Below are positions 11,575 through 22,989 of a stretch of 64,000 nucleotides of DNA, in pieces (within the stretch, counting starts at the first letter, position 1; every line of letters begins with the position of its first letter). Origin of the DNA: Sindora glabra (taxonomy: Eukaryota; Streptophyta; Magnoliopsida; Fabales; Fabaceae); assembly GCA_020226215.1 (NCBI GenBank), contig CM035233.1:12977701-13041700 (forward strand). The letters are read 5' to 3'. The notes beneath the pieces are model-generated. The model was given only the letters and a program-made list of their open reading frames with translations. It was not told where the DNA came from and ran no database searches. Both the position numbers and the translations under genes were made by a program.

Positions 11575-13210
11575 CTTCTCAAGAAAATTCATCATGCCTA
11601 ATTCTCTTCTTATAAAATTAAAATGATCTTCACTAAAAGGCTTGGTAAAAATATCTGCCAATTGAAAATTAGTTTGAACAAATTCTAATAAAATATCCCT
11701 TCTTTGGACATAATCACAAATAAAATGATATCTTTTTTTAGTGCATTATAAGATTCTTGGTAAGATTGATGGCATTTGTGTTATCACATTTTATAAGAAT
11801 GTTTTCAAAAAATAGCCCATAATCAGCTACTTGTTGTTTCATCTATAAGAGTTGAGCACAATAACTACCTGTTGCTATGTATTTTGCTTCAGTAATGGAT
11901 AGTGACACACTATTTTATTTCTTGTTATGCTAAGAGATTAATAAATGTCCAAGAAATTGACATACTATACTAGTGCTCTTTCTATCTAACTTACTACTGA
12001 TAAAATTGACATCCAAATAACCTATTAGAAAATTCGATTTTTCTTTAGGATACCATAAGCCAAAGTGAAATATGTCCACAAGATATTTAAAAATCTTTTT
12101 CATAGCAATTAAGTGTGATTCTTTAGGATTAGTTTGAAATCTTGCACACATACACAAACTAAACATGATATTTAGTCTGCTAGTAGTCAAATACAGCAAA
12201 GATCTTATCATTCCTCTATACACTGTTACTTCAAACTTTTTACCTTCTTTGTCTAGATTTAGCTTGGTTGCTATACTCATAAGGGTAGGAGATGGTTTAG
12301 CTTCACTCATTTTAAATTTCTTCAATGGCTTCTTTATGTATTTGGTTTAACTTATAAAGATTCCATCACTTGATTGCTTAATTTGCAACATAAGAAAGAA
12401 ATTCAGCTTTCGCATCATGGATATTTCAAACTCACTCTATATTAACTTAGTAAATTCTTTGTACATAGACTCATTTCTTTGCACATAAACTCATTAGTAG
12501 TACCAAATATGATGCCATTAACATATATTTGTGCAAAAAAAATGTCATTAAATTTTGTTTTATAAATAAAGTAGTATCAATTTTTCCTCTTAAAAATATT
12601 TTTCCCATTACAAATTTGCTTAACCTTTCATACCAAGCTCTAAGAGCTTGTTTCAAACCATATAAAGTTTTCTTCAATTTGAACATATGATTTGGAAGGA
12701 AATGACTTTCAAAACCTAAAGGTTGTTCAACATATACTTCTTCCATGATTATGCTATTTAAAAATGCACTTTTAACATCTATTTGGTAAAGTATGAAACC
12801 CTTCATGTATGCATATTCTAATAACATTCTAATTGCTCTTAGTCTAGCTACTGGTGTATATGTCTTATCATAATCAATGCCTTACTCTTGATTGCATCCT
12901 TTTGCAATCAATCTAGCTTTATTTCTAATTATGATACCATTTTCATTTAATTTATTTCTAAACACCTATTTTGTGCCAATAATTAGATAACATTTGGTCT
13001 TAGCGCAAGTTCCTAAACTTTATTTTTTTCAAATTGATTTAATTCTTCTTACATTGCTAAGACCCAATGTTCATCAATTATTGCTTTATTTATATTTTTG
13101 GGTTCATTTTGAAATAAGAATGTTAGATGATCACAAATATTCTTAAGAGAACTTTTAGTTATCCTTTAAATCATGTCACCAGTGACTTGATCAATAGAAT
13201 GACCTCTCAT
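11575..13210 (-). pseudogene. Copia pol fragment: reverse transcriptase and RNase H
   Basis: On the minus strand the reverse transcriptase begins near 12900 with YDKTYTPVARL and continues with QIDVKSAFLN, EEVYVEQPLGF and LYGLKQALRAWYERL (12471-12827), all core Copia RT motifs. The catalytic YVDD-type region (about 12500) is degraded: the frame reads HKYMLMASYLV there. The next frame (11930-12325) covers the RT/RNase H junction, with YRGMIRSLLYLTTSRLNIMF, ARFQTNPKESHL and a DRKST motif. RNase H continues to about 11600 with an EAKYIA-like segment. Several frameshifts and stops make it inactive. Integrase, protease and gag are not visible before the gap. Confidence 0.85.
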
Positions 13211-13235
13211 CATCCTCCATTCTTTTCATGTCCAT

Positions 13236-13335
13236 NNNNNNNNNNNNNNNNNNNNNNNNNNNNNNNNNNNNNNNNNNNNNNNNNNNNNNNNNNNNNNNNN
13301 NNNNNNNNNNNNNNNNNNNNNNNNNNNNNNNNNNN
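13236..13335. other. Assembly gap (100 N)
   Basis: Exactly 100 N, usually a placeholder for a gap of unknown size. It falls inside Sirevirus copy B, consistent with repeat-caused assembly failure. Confidence 0.98.
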
Positions 13336-13615
13336 TATATGAAAAATTCAAATTCAAGTCCTGAAAAGTTTTAATTTTATATATTAAATTATTTATTATG
13401 TTTTAATCAAATAGAATTTAAATTATTAATTTATTGAGTTTTCAAAAGTATTTATCACATATTTTTAATTAAACCTATAATTTATTATAATTTATAACCA
13501 AAAAAAATTAATAAGGGTATTTTTTTTTTGAAAAAGTAATAAGATTCCTAGGCATATAAAGTGTAAATCAAATATGAGAATATAATATATTTGAAAATTT
13601 TAAAAAATATTCCTA

Positions 13616-13666
<51 letters not shown>

Positions 13667-13795
13667 ATATATATTAAACCAAATATAAAAATATTACATT
13701 ATAAGGAATCACATAGTTAAGAATTACATTTTTAAGAATATGCACTTTCGTAGAAATATAAAATTTCATAAGCCAAACGCCCCCTCAACATAAAT
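13336..13795. other. AT-rich DNA with microsatellite and possible MITE end
   Basis: Holds an (AT)n tract at 13619-13674. The complement of about 13775-13790 reads GAGGGGGCGTTTGGCTTATG, which resembles the terminal inverted repeat of hAT-type MITEs. The opposite end was not found, so it may be lost in the gap. Confidence 0.35.
13619..13674. repeat. (AT)n microsatellite
   Basis: AT repeat with one phase slip (ATTAT). Confidence 0.95.
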
Positions 13796-14695
13796 GATGC
13801 AGGGCTTAGAATCCATTAATTGCATTGATGCGGGAATAATGAGACTCAAAGTAGAGGACTAATTTAGAAATTATGAGATAGATGGAATATAATATATGAT
13901 ATGATTTAAAATAATTTTTAAAGACTAAATTATCTATGGGATTTGACTTAGTCATTTAAATACTTAGGTTTCTCGCGTATTTCACACAAATTAGGTTTCA
14001 TACGAAGAATCCATAATAAATTGAGATCAATATAGAATTCATGAGATTATAGGTGATGTACTCATTAAACTCTAAATAATTACATTTATTATATTGGATC
14101 AAAATTTATAAACAATTTAGCATCTAAAAATTTTTTAAATGACTTTATGTAATACATATTATATACTTAAGAATTTCTCAAATTAATAAGGCCAAATTAT
14201 ATGAAATAATCCAAAAATATGATAAATCCAAAATAATTATGATAAAAAATGTTAATAAATGTGAGGTTTTTGTGGTACTCAATTTTAGTTTTAAAGCCTA
14301 TGGTACTTAGAGTTTTAAACTCATAATGAAGTGGGCCTTGAAATTAAGGAAGTGGGATTTTAACTTGATAAAATAAGATAGGTAGTAATATTAAAATTTT
14401 CAATACTAGCTATGATTAGAAATATGTTTGGTAAAATGATGTCCCATACTCCAGTGTTGATTGCAAATCATGATTGAAGAGCTATGCACAATTAAATTAA
14501 TGTTTTAATATAAATTTTTGTGATTTTTTATTTAAATATTTATCTCTAATATCTTGTTAAGTAACTTCCAACTCCTACAAAGATAAGGTTAGAAGCCTTG
14601 GTATCGATCCCAAATCTTAATTATTTTCTCTGTCATGATAAGCTTGAGACGAAACTGCATCTTTAACAAGTTATGAGTTCATTGCAAGATTGTGT

Positions 14696-16025
14696 GATGC
14701 AAGATGGAATATTGAATATAAGAATTAGATAATGTATTAGTTGATAATTTAGAATTCACTAAGAAAATAACTTCAAAATCCACTAAGAAAACTTCGTGGA
14801 TATTATTAAAATAAAAATATATATATCATGTTTTATATATTCATGTCTTATTTATATGCCTAATAAAACTTCCTCAACAATAATTATTCTTCTAAAACAC
14901 TCTTAATGTATTTAGTATCCTACTAGAACCTTAATTTTATATTATTTATTCTAAAATTACTTTAAGTAACTAAATAAAATTATTAAAGATAATAACTATA
15001 AAAATTGCAAAATTCAAATGTAGTTGTGATTTCTTTATCCTATGTAAGACTTCTTTACTTCTAGAAAACTTGTCCTTGAGTTTAAAGGTGAATTTTGATG
15101 TGTATCATTCCAAAAGAAACGAAATATTTTGATATTTGGGGGATTTTAAAATTCTTTACAACTAGTCTCTTCATGATTTGAGAAATTGTATCCCAATCTC
15201 CCTACATTTCAATATGAATTTGTGAAATTTCATCTACCTCCTTGGTAACTTCTTGCCTTCCTTGTTCAATGTCAAGTTGGATCCCTTATTTTTGACTTAT
15301 GCAATAATTTCTTCTTATATATGGTTGTAATTAGAAAGATACAATCTCACTTGTTCTTGCAACTTTTGAAATTTGGAATGGATAATTATAAATAAATGAA
15401 AAGTAAAGATAATTTTCAAGAAGAGAATTAACTCTTTTTTTCACTCTATATAAAACTTCATCATAATAATTGAAGAAAAACTCAATGATCAATAACTTTT
15501 TTATCTTTGATAAAAAAAAAAACATTTTTCATACCTTCTCAAGCTCTATATTTGTTTAATTATTTCCACAAAACTTTAGTGTCATCAATCAATTTGTAAG
15601 GCGTTAGCTAGAGTCAATTAAGATTCAAAATTTCTTTAATTTCAACATAACATTCAAGATCCACCAATAAATTAAAAATATCCATCAAAACAAGGAATTT
15701 TTTGAAAATCAAGCATTAAAACACCATCTTGTCAATTACCACCAAGTGGATTGCTTTGTACACAACCACTACTGCATGCTATCAAGTAAGGCAAGTCCCT
15801 TCTTTGATATCACTTGATGTGGGACAAAAGCAGGAATATAGCAACTAAATAACACATTATTTGACAACTTAGAATCCATTAGGAAAATAGCTTTGAAATT
15901 CAATAGAAAGAAGGAAAACTCATTGGATATCTTTAAATAAAAATTATATAATGTATCACATTTTACCTGTTGATGTCATATTTATAGACATGACAAGACT
16001 CCTTTAACGAATAACTTTGAAGTAT
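14696..16025 (-). mobile_element. Gag-only Gypsy-like LTR element (upstream copy)
   Basis: Two diverged direct repeats (about 14696-14910 and 15816-16025; shared words GATAA-GTATTAGTTGA and TTAGAATTCACTA/TTAGAATCCATTA) behave as LTRs of a minus-strand element. Next to the right-hand one, TGATATCAAAGA resembles a degenerate tRNA-Met primer-binding site. Near 15050-15090 the minus strand reads CTCAAGGACAAGTTTTCTAG, close to the 'CTCGAGGACGAGTTTT' segment that precedes the polypurine tract in many plant Gypsy elements. The interior encodes only a broken gag. No pol is present. The same structure is in the downstream duplicate, so insertion predates the duplication. Confidence 0.5.
15100..15740 (-). 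pseudogene. Gypsy gag (retrotrans_gag-like) remnant
   Basis: Minus-strand fragments align in order with a plant Gypsy capsid domain as I remember it: LLVDLECYVEIKEI near 15660 (for the usual D-x-E-x-YF-x-x-KEI start), KLIDDTKVLWK (usual KL-x-x-x-A-x-x-WW), then FFNYYDEVLYRVKKRVNSLL at about 15430-15480 (usual F-L-P-x-x-Y-E-x-x-LY), and a following segment resembling the Y-T-x-EF region. Several stops and frame changes interrupt it. The assignment rests on the order of partial motifs, not on one strong match. Confidence 0.4.
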
Positions 16026-16086
16026 AGCATGTTGCCTATAAATTTCTTTCTACTTTCCATTTGAACATCTATTCCTTATGATGGAA

Positions 16087-16204
16087 AAATTAATGAAAAA
16101 TTATAATGAGGAGAAGTAGCATGACTATTTTTACAATGGAAGGTTGGGATTTATTGCAAGACTAGTTATGTTGCTTCTTCTCACCATAACTTTTCAATAA
16201 CTTG
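16087..16204. repeat. Imperfect palindrome 1 (upstream copy), MITE-like
   Basis: The left arm GAAAAATTATAATGAGGAGA is complementary with mismatches to the right arm ending CTCACCATAACTTTTCAATA, with a loop of about 40 bp. The element is about 118 bp. It is the diverged sister of 16315-16435 and has a counterpart at 35788-35908. Confidence 0.6.
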
Positions 16205-16314
16205 TAAGCATTTATGCCTTCCAAAGCTATCTTTGTTGTTCATTTTAAATTATAATATTTGGATTCTATCTTGAGAAATATATTTAGAGATGTTGACAAA
16301 AAAGTAAAGATAAA

Positions 16315-16435
16315 AAAATTGATGAAAAATTATAATGAGAGGAAGTAAAATAATCAATTTTACATTAGAAAGCTTAAATTCATAACAAAATGATTATTTT
16401 GCTTCTTTTTACTATAATTTATCATTAATTTAATC
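16315..16435. repeat. Imperfect palindrome 2 (upstream copy), MITE-like
   Basis: Left arm GATGAAAAATTATAATGAGA and GGAAGTAAAATAATCA; right arm complement is ATGATAAATTATAGTAAAAA and GAAGCAAAATAATCA, about 32 of 39 positions matching by eye. It probably is a short DNA-transposon derivative. Its counterpart is at 36021-36139. Confidence 0.65.
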
Positions 16436-16958
16436 CCATCTACATCCTTTAACTCAAAAACTCTCAACCATTATGAAAGAAATTATGAGAAGATGATACC
16501 CACTTTTCCTTTTATTAAAAGTATGTTATTTATTGTAAATTATATTTTTCTATTGTATATATCAATGTACTAATATGGAAATAAATAAAATGGCAAAACA
16601 CTATTTTCGTAATAGATCATCAATATCTCAATTAATTTATTTACATTCAATCTATTGTTATTTGTATTTATTTAATTATATAAGAAAAATGTCATAATGT
16701 AGAAAATAGTTTTAATGCTAGTGATTTCACTTAGAATAAGTTGAATTAAAAATAAAATTTATTAGTTCATAAAATGATGTTGATATTTTTACAAGATTTA
16801 TGCTAAAATTATAAAATTGTTGCTTGCAAGATTATGAAAAAGTTGGCTAAGGAAATTTCTTATGTTATGATGTCAATTTTTATTTAATAATTAATATATA
16901 AAATTCTATTATAGAATGATATAATTTTATTATAAATGTTGGTTATTTTTTAGTGGCC

Positions 16959-16964
16959 CACGTG
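16959..16964. promoter_or_regulatory. G-box (CACGTG), upstream PME copy
   Basis: The palindrome CACGTG, in the context GTGGCCCACGTGTACACTT, lies about 765 bp before the start codon and is conserved in the downstream copy. G-boxes bind bZIP and bHLH factors. Whether it acts on this gene is an inference. Confidence 0.35.
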
Positions 16965-18162
16965 TACACTTAAAATAACGTTGCTGCTCATGTAAGATTT
17001 TTATTATTTCATTCTGTTATGATTTGATTTCATTTCTGTTGTTTGGGTGGAGAGGGGTGTAATGTGGTTGCTCATGTAGGTGCAGTTTGAGTATCATTTT
17101 ACAGCGAGTGGTTCGTTGCTGACTTAAATTAATCTTGACATAGAAGAAATTTGTAATCAAGAGAAGCAATTTGCACATTGATCAATAAATTTTATATTTT
17201 TCAGCCAAAAAATAAAGAATGACCTCCTGTTATCAGAGAAATACATTATGGCCCATATAAATTGATTGTTATTGAATGAAAAATGTGTAACAGTTAAATA
17301 AAGAAATTTATGGTATGTTATTAACATAATAATATCAGATTTAATGATACATTAATTAATCAAGTCCTACTGTATATCATGCGATAATATATCAACTTTT
17401 GATTCGATAATGTAGTGTAATGGTGCACTGTGTACCCCCAGATAAAATAAACCAACTATTTTCAACTAACATATCCTTTTCTTGGAATTGCACCTCCCAC
17501 ACCTTGCATGTAGGATCCATCAACCAAGACTAATGTAGGAAGAATGTCATGTGGACATGTAGCATTCTTCCTTTCTTCTTCCTCTCTGCACGTTGGATCA
17601 CTACTTCTATTGATCCCATTTCTTAACAAAAAGGCAAGTTAGCAATTTTTGACACATTCTACAATCAAAATCCGCAATACCCAATTTGATTTTAACAAAG
17701 TTACAGAGATTGAGAGGCCAGAGCAACAATGGCAGCTCCTGTAATCACAGTATCACAGGATGGAAGTGGAAATTATAGGACGGTGCAGGAAGCAATTGAT
17801 GCGGTCCCACTGGGCAACAATTCTCGTACAGTGATTAAAGTGTCACCGGGAATCTACAAGCAACCTGTATACGTCCCCAAGACCAAGAATTTCATCACTC
17901 TTGCTGGTTTATGCCGGGAGAATACTGTGCTTACTTGGAATAACACTTCTCCTTTTTCTTTTGTTAAAAAATGGATAAGAAAAATAGGCTTCTCCAATTC
18001 TGTTAGATAGGATGCTAGTAGTATATTAAAACAGTCATTAAAGACTTAAAAGTTTTTGCCAAATCTGAGACGTCATGCACACTTCATTTGTGTACCGTTT
18101 TCCTAATGGACCACATGGTAGTTCCATTTAATATTATGCAAAGGTTAATATTAACATATTTG

Positions 18163-18180
18163 GATCTCTCTCTCTCTATT
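18163..18180. repeat. Short (TC)n tract
   Basis: Short CT repeat in intron 1. The downstream copy has a longer one at 37926-37943. Confidence 0.7.
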
Positions 18181-19308
18181 TTTTGAGGTCATTTTAGAAC
18201 GATATAAATACAAACTATAATGGAGAGATTCTTCACTTAATTTGGGATATTTGATACCTAAGAATTTTGTAATTATCTTTTTCCTAAAATGAAACTGATA
18301 TATTAAATAAAATGATTTACTTTGGTACTCCTTTAAGAAAATGGAGTACCGATACAAAATCAGTTTTTTCGGAGTTTCAAATATATTTACATTGTAAGTA
18401 TGATGTTTTATGTTGTAATTTTTTATAATGCATATACTCTAACCGTAAAATAGATAAAAGGAAAAGATACAAATTTGCTGGTTTGTGCTCCACACACTCG
18501 TGTCTTTTGTTGAGAAAGACAAGGCAGGTTGCTTTGGGCGAAGAAATCCTTGGATGTGCGTAATGTGTCACATTGATCCAATTTTAAATTGACATGAAAA
18601 TTAATCAACCAATAACATTTAGATGGATTTACATGTGTTAATCTTATGTATTGCCATATACATAAGAATTTCTCCCTTAATATGTATATAGTTGAATAAA
18701 TGTATCTATTTTTTTTTAATTTGGGCAATTGGGTTTAAATTAGTGCAAATTTATCATTTTGGCGATGGGCTTTCTTGCAGAATGAAAGAGTGATTGGGAC
18801 CGGGACTTTCGGATATGGGAGTGTCATCGTGGAAGGGGAGGACTTCATTGCCAACAATATTACATTTGAGAATTCTTCCCCTGAGGTAATGCTCACAAAA
18901 AGATTGCATTACAAGATTGTGTCAGCTTATTTCTCTTACCTTTGCATTTTGCCTTTTTACTTTCCTCAATATCATTAATTCGATAGACGTAATGAAAATG
19001 AACGTTGATGTAACATGGAATTAGGTTGTCTCAACCGTGACTCTTATTACTTAAAATTGGAAGGGTGCTGTTTTGGATATGTGGTATGATAAGTTAGTTT
19101 TATATATTGAGACCTTACTAGGAGTGTCTAATTGTCCCAGGCGAGCGGGGTCTGGTGTTAGTCTGATATGAATTTGTTTAAGTTAGTTTTACATGTTATT
19201 AGTTTATTGTGGCGTCCAAGAATTTGGTGTTTGTAATAATGCTGTGCATGAGGCTTTTAAATGAGAAGCTCATACTCTTAGGAGTGATCTAAATTGCTTG
19301 TCTAAGAT

Positions 19309-19621
19309 TTAGGGTTTGTTTGTTTATTGTTTTTAAAGATAATTTTTTATTTTTAAAAATAGAAGAACCTGTTTGAAATTGTAATTTTAAATATGTAATT
19401 TAAAATAAAAAATAGAAATAAATTTTAAATATTTTCTTAACTTGTTATCCTATTCTTGATATTAATTTTGTAATAAATAAAATATTTTCTTATTTGCAAC
19501 ATCAACTATTCTTTATTTTTTTATTTTCCTTCAATAAGAAAATAATTTTTAAAAATAAAAATAATTTTTAAGAATAGTTTTTAAAAATATAATAATAATA
19601 ATATATTCAAACATACCCTAA
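19309..19621. mobile_element. hAT-like MITE in PME intron 2 (upstream copy)
   Basis: It begins TTAGGGTTTGTTTG, and the complement of its end begins TTAGGGTATGTTTG, a 14-bp terminal inverted repeat with one mismatch. The interior is very AT-rich and has no coding capacity. The counterpart at 39146-39471 shows it inserted before the segmental duplication. Confidence 0.65.
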
Positions 19622-21438
19622 TATACTTCACCAAGGCCCGAGGAATACTGGTGGTTTTCTTTCAAAAAAGAAAAAAAAGTAAGATGATAAGAAATAGTTC
19701 ATAAGATCATTCAGTTTAAATATATTTTTAGCAAAAATTATAAAACTGATTTGCTTCCATTTTTCGATGTTATGTTATTTTTCATTTTTTTTGGGTCTTT
19801 TCTGAGGTTTTCATTATAATTTATGTCAAAACTTCCCCTTTTTTTTTATTTTTTGCTAAGAATATGTGAAAACTTACATGAAGACATTGCTTCCTTTCCC
19901 CTTTCTTGACAGGGTTCAAAGCAAGCAGTAGCAGTTAGATTCACAGGAGATCGACGTGCCTTCTATGATTGCAGGTTCCTTGGATGGCAGGTATTTTCAC
20001 TGTCTCAACATGTTACTTTTGTAAGTTTGAAGTTTTTCAATATTGTACTTTTCGCGGAGACGTAGACATGTAGAATTGCTTAAGGCTATATGTAGACTTC
20101 AATTCTTTTTAGAATCCTCCTCTATTTTATGATTTGATTTTTAGATAGGTCTTTATGTGACTTAATATTGTCACATTTCCGATCTGATTTTTAAAATGAT
20201 ATAAATATATCGATTTAGAGCTATGAAATCCAGATTGATAGTTTAGATGGTTTTATGTGTAATTTGATAAAATATCCACTTAACTATTAGTATCTATCAT
20301 TATTATTTATTATTTAAAATTTAGGGTTTAGACTTCATCACTACCAATAATAATTGACCATCACCCATTACAATTAAGCAATGATTACAAATATATCTAT
20401 TCATCAGCATTTTTATGCTTGCCACTCTATTGAAAGAAAATATTTTTAATAATATAATAATTAGTATTACAAAAATATATAATTCAATTAAAATATAATG
20501 TTATAATATTTTTAATAATTTTTTCAATTAAATAATATGTCATTCTTGATGATTACATTCTTAAAAAATGTTAAGATTTCTAAGAGTACACATGATTATG
20601 CAAATCAAACATCACCTGCGGAGATAAATTAAATTTCTGATGTGTTTATGCTGCAGGACACTCTCTACTTGCACAATGGCAAACAGTATTTGAGAGATTG
20701 TTACATTGAAGGAAGTGTGGACTTCATTTTCGGCAACAGCACTGCACTTTTGGAGAATTGCCATCTCCATTGCAAATCCGAAGGCTTCGTAACAGCACAG
20801 GGAAGAAAGTCTCCAGATGAAGCAACGGGTTATGTCTTCTTGAGGTGTGGGACCCACTTGGGTCTGGTCTCTACAACTTCTCCAAATGCTTGTATATTTC
20901 GTTTATATCATGTATCTTTAGTTATAATTGACAATTAAACGATAATTGTCGGTTCTTATAATTTAAAAAATTAAAAAAAATTAAAATTTTAATATACATA
21001 AATCTCATAGAACGATAAAATAAATTTAAAAAATTAATAAATATCATTTATTTATTGATTATGATCAAAGACACGTGAGATAATTAATAAATATCATCTA
21101 TAACTTTCTTCTTGTATTGTTTTGTGCCTCTAGGCATCTTGTCTGTGAAAGTAGCTATAGCAGCATAGTTATAAATTACAGTCTAGTGGCACTTGCGATT
21201 TTTTTACGATTAGCAAAATTATGGAGAGACGTATAAAAAAATTCATTACAATACAATTCTATTTAAAAAAAAGGTGGATACAGTATCATTCCCAATAGCA
21301 ACATTATGAATGTAGACTGCAATTTAATACGTTATTTATAAGTATTACAAATATTTGGCAAATTTTTTTTCTTTTTTTTCTTATATTTAAAATTTCAGAC
21401 TTAACTACAATCAGTGTAAATGGAATTGGAGAGTAAGA

Positions 21439-21822
21439 TGGCGTATTAGCTCAGTGGTAGAGCACATAAAAATACTTATATACAATTCATAAAGAGTGTG
21501 CTCTATTTCATCTAATGAGATTATAACTTTCCATACTTTGAGAATTGAAAAGTAGGATTTCCATTGTATTGGGTTTTAGAAAATTTGACGCATGAACAAT
21601 AAAGTTGATAATTAACTTATTCTTGTTAGATAAGTTTAAGGACAAAAGCTATGATTAAAGTGCACAATTACTTATTTATTTATATTTTTTTTGTAGAGCG
21701 TACTTTTAGTTAATTATATCATTATGTGTGGGTTTGAGAGCTTTCAACCACATTCATATTTTAACGTGGTCATTGATACCTTACTTTTGGATACGGATCA
21801 TCCAAGAATTAGAATTTCTAAT
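21439..21822 (+). other. Probable old plastid insertion: trnI-GAU 5' exon and intron fragments (upstream copy)
   Basis: GTATTAGCTCAGTGGTAGAG (about 21443-21462) matches the 5' half of plastid tRNA-Ile(GAU). About 260 bp further, 21728-21822 resembles the start of the plastid trnI group II intron, including GAGAGCTTTCAACCACATTC and GGATCATCCAAG, in the same order and orientation. The plastid comparison is from memory. No complete tRNA can be folded because the 3' half is absent. The matching region at 41738-42090 preserves some positions better (GAGAGCTCTCGAGCAC, CAATGTGCTCATTG). Confidence 0.45.
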
Positions 21823-22759
21823 AACAATAGACTTATGAATGAGTGATTAGGGACATTGGCTTATAAATTGGCATATACGGAAATCAACAATATTCGAAAA
21901 AATTAATTGGTAAGTATTTTTTTTTTAATACTATTAGAGGTTAAAACCTACTAGGATACTACAGGTCCGTTAAAATTCCTATGAAATCCCTAAGCGTAGT
22001 GTAGATAGTCTTTTTTGGATGGACTCAAAAAAACTCAACCGATACTTTGCACTTTGCTTAAGTACCGAAAAAGCTATGGAAATCTTGGCCACTTTATAAT
22101 AGAGAAAAATATGAAATTAATGTTGAGAAATTAGAATAAGTAAAGGTGTAGAAAGAGGTTAAAGACATTTAGATAGAAGGCGTCGATATTATTTCTCTAA
22201 TTACTTGTAACAATATTATTGTATTCCTTAGAGAATGTTTCAAACTGCACTAATGACATGATTCACGAATATGCTGGTACTGTTTGGAATGTGACTTACT
22301 TTCAAACAACTGGTTTATTTAATTTACGTGCTTTTCTACCTTAAATGCTAAATTTCTGCTTGTTAAGTTCAGTTTTAGAGTAATTTTATTGAAATTTCAG
22401 GTGTTTCGGACCGGGTTGTAATCGGTCCCAAAGAGTAACATGGTGTAGAGAATTGGTGGATGAAAAAGCAGAGCAATTCCTTAGGTATGGTTTCATTGAC
22501 CCAGATCGAGATCAACCTTGGCATGGCCAAAATGTGGCCTCAACGATACCCCTTTCCGCTTAAAAATTAGAATTCTTCTACATACATTGCTTTAAAAACA
22601 CTTCAAAGTCACTATTTTACATAGACCATTGTATTTATGTAAACTTACTAAAAAGAGTATATGGTACATTCCAAAGCTTTTCTTTAGTAATTATTTTGGT
22701 GACGGGGGACGTTCGCATTATTTCATGTTTTGAACTTGATATTCCTTATCTTTCTGCTC

Positions 22760-22765
22760 AATAAA
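22760..22765 (+). terminator. Candidate polyadenylation signal, upstream PME copy
   Basis: AATAAA about 200 bp after the stop codon, conserved at 43043-43048 in the intact copy. Confidence 0.5.
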
Positions 22766-22989
22766 ATGTGGAAAATTTCCCACCTCTGTCGTTGTTAACG
22801 TCAATGATATGAAGAAGATATTACATGTTTCCATAGTATGACATTAAGCATTTTTCTTGGGGCATGGATTTTTTCACTCTACATGTGAAACCTCGCCTTG
22901 ATTAAATTTGAGATAAAAGTTTAGTAAAATCTAATGCAGAAAAGCATTTAACATCGATTATTTAATACATCTCCCATTGGTTGCTACCT

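Larger units (their letters stand above)
8790..13235 (-). mobile_element. Sirevirus-type Copia element, copy B (5' end lost in gap)
   Basis: Read on the minus strand from the gap leftwards: reverse transcriptase, RNase H, a spacer with AATCGATT-type repeats, an extra ORF starting at 10805, a polypurine tract at 9276-9298, then the 3' LTR. It shares 9034-12020 with copy A at the window start. Copia identity comes from the RT/RNase H motifs; Sirevirus assignment rests on the extra ORF after pol and the form of the polypurine tract. The left end is approximate because copy A is cut by the window edge. Gag, protease, integrase and the 5' LTR would lie in or beyond the N gap. All frames are broken. 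Confidence 0.75.
17729..22563 (+). pseudogene. PME31-type pectin methylesterase, upstream copy, inactivated
   Basis: Recognisable exons are exon 1 (17729-17947, truncated), exon 2 (18781-18885), exon 3 (19913-19990), exon 4 (20657-20844) and exon 6 (22401-22563, ends TAA). All match the intact gene at 37445-42832. Two lesions destroy it. A 35-bp deletion after AATAACACT removes the last eight codons of exon 1 and the splice donor, so translation would run into the intron and stop at 18010. A second deletion near 21081-21098 removes the whole of exon 5, which carries the LGRPW catalytic arginine. The remaining exons have no stops or frameshifts and still encode QDTL and DFIFG, but with unusual substitutions (for example GDRRAFYDC where the intact copy has GDRCAFYNC). 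A shortened transcript is possible; pectinesterase activity is not expected. Confidence 0.93.

Noticed and set aside
18377..18728. Overlapping minus-strand open frames in PME intron 1
   Set aside because: They are in an intron, are not maintained in the downstream copy, and have no protein features.
21439..21515. Functional tRNA gene
   Set aside because: Only the 5' half (D-arm/box A region) is present. No anticodon arm or T-arm with GGTTCGA-type box B follows.
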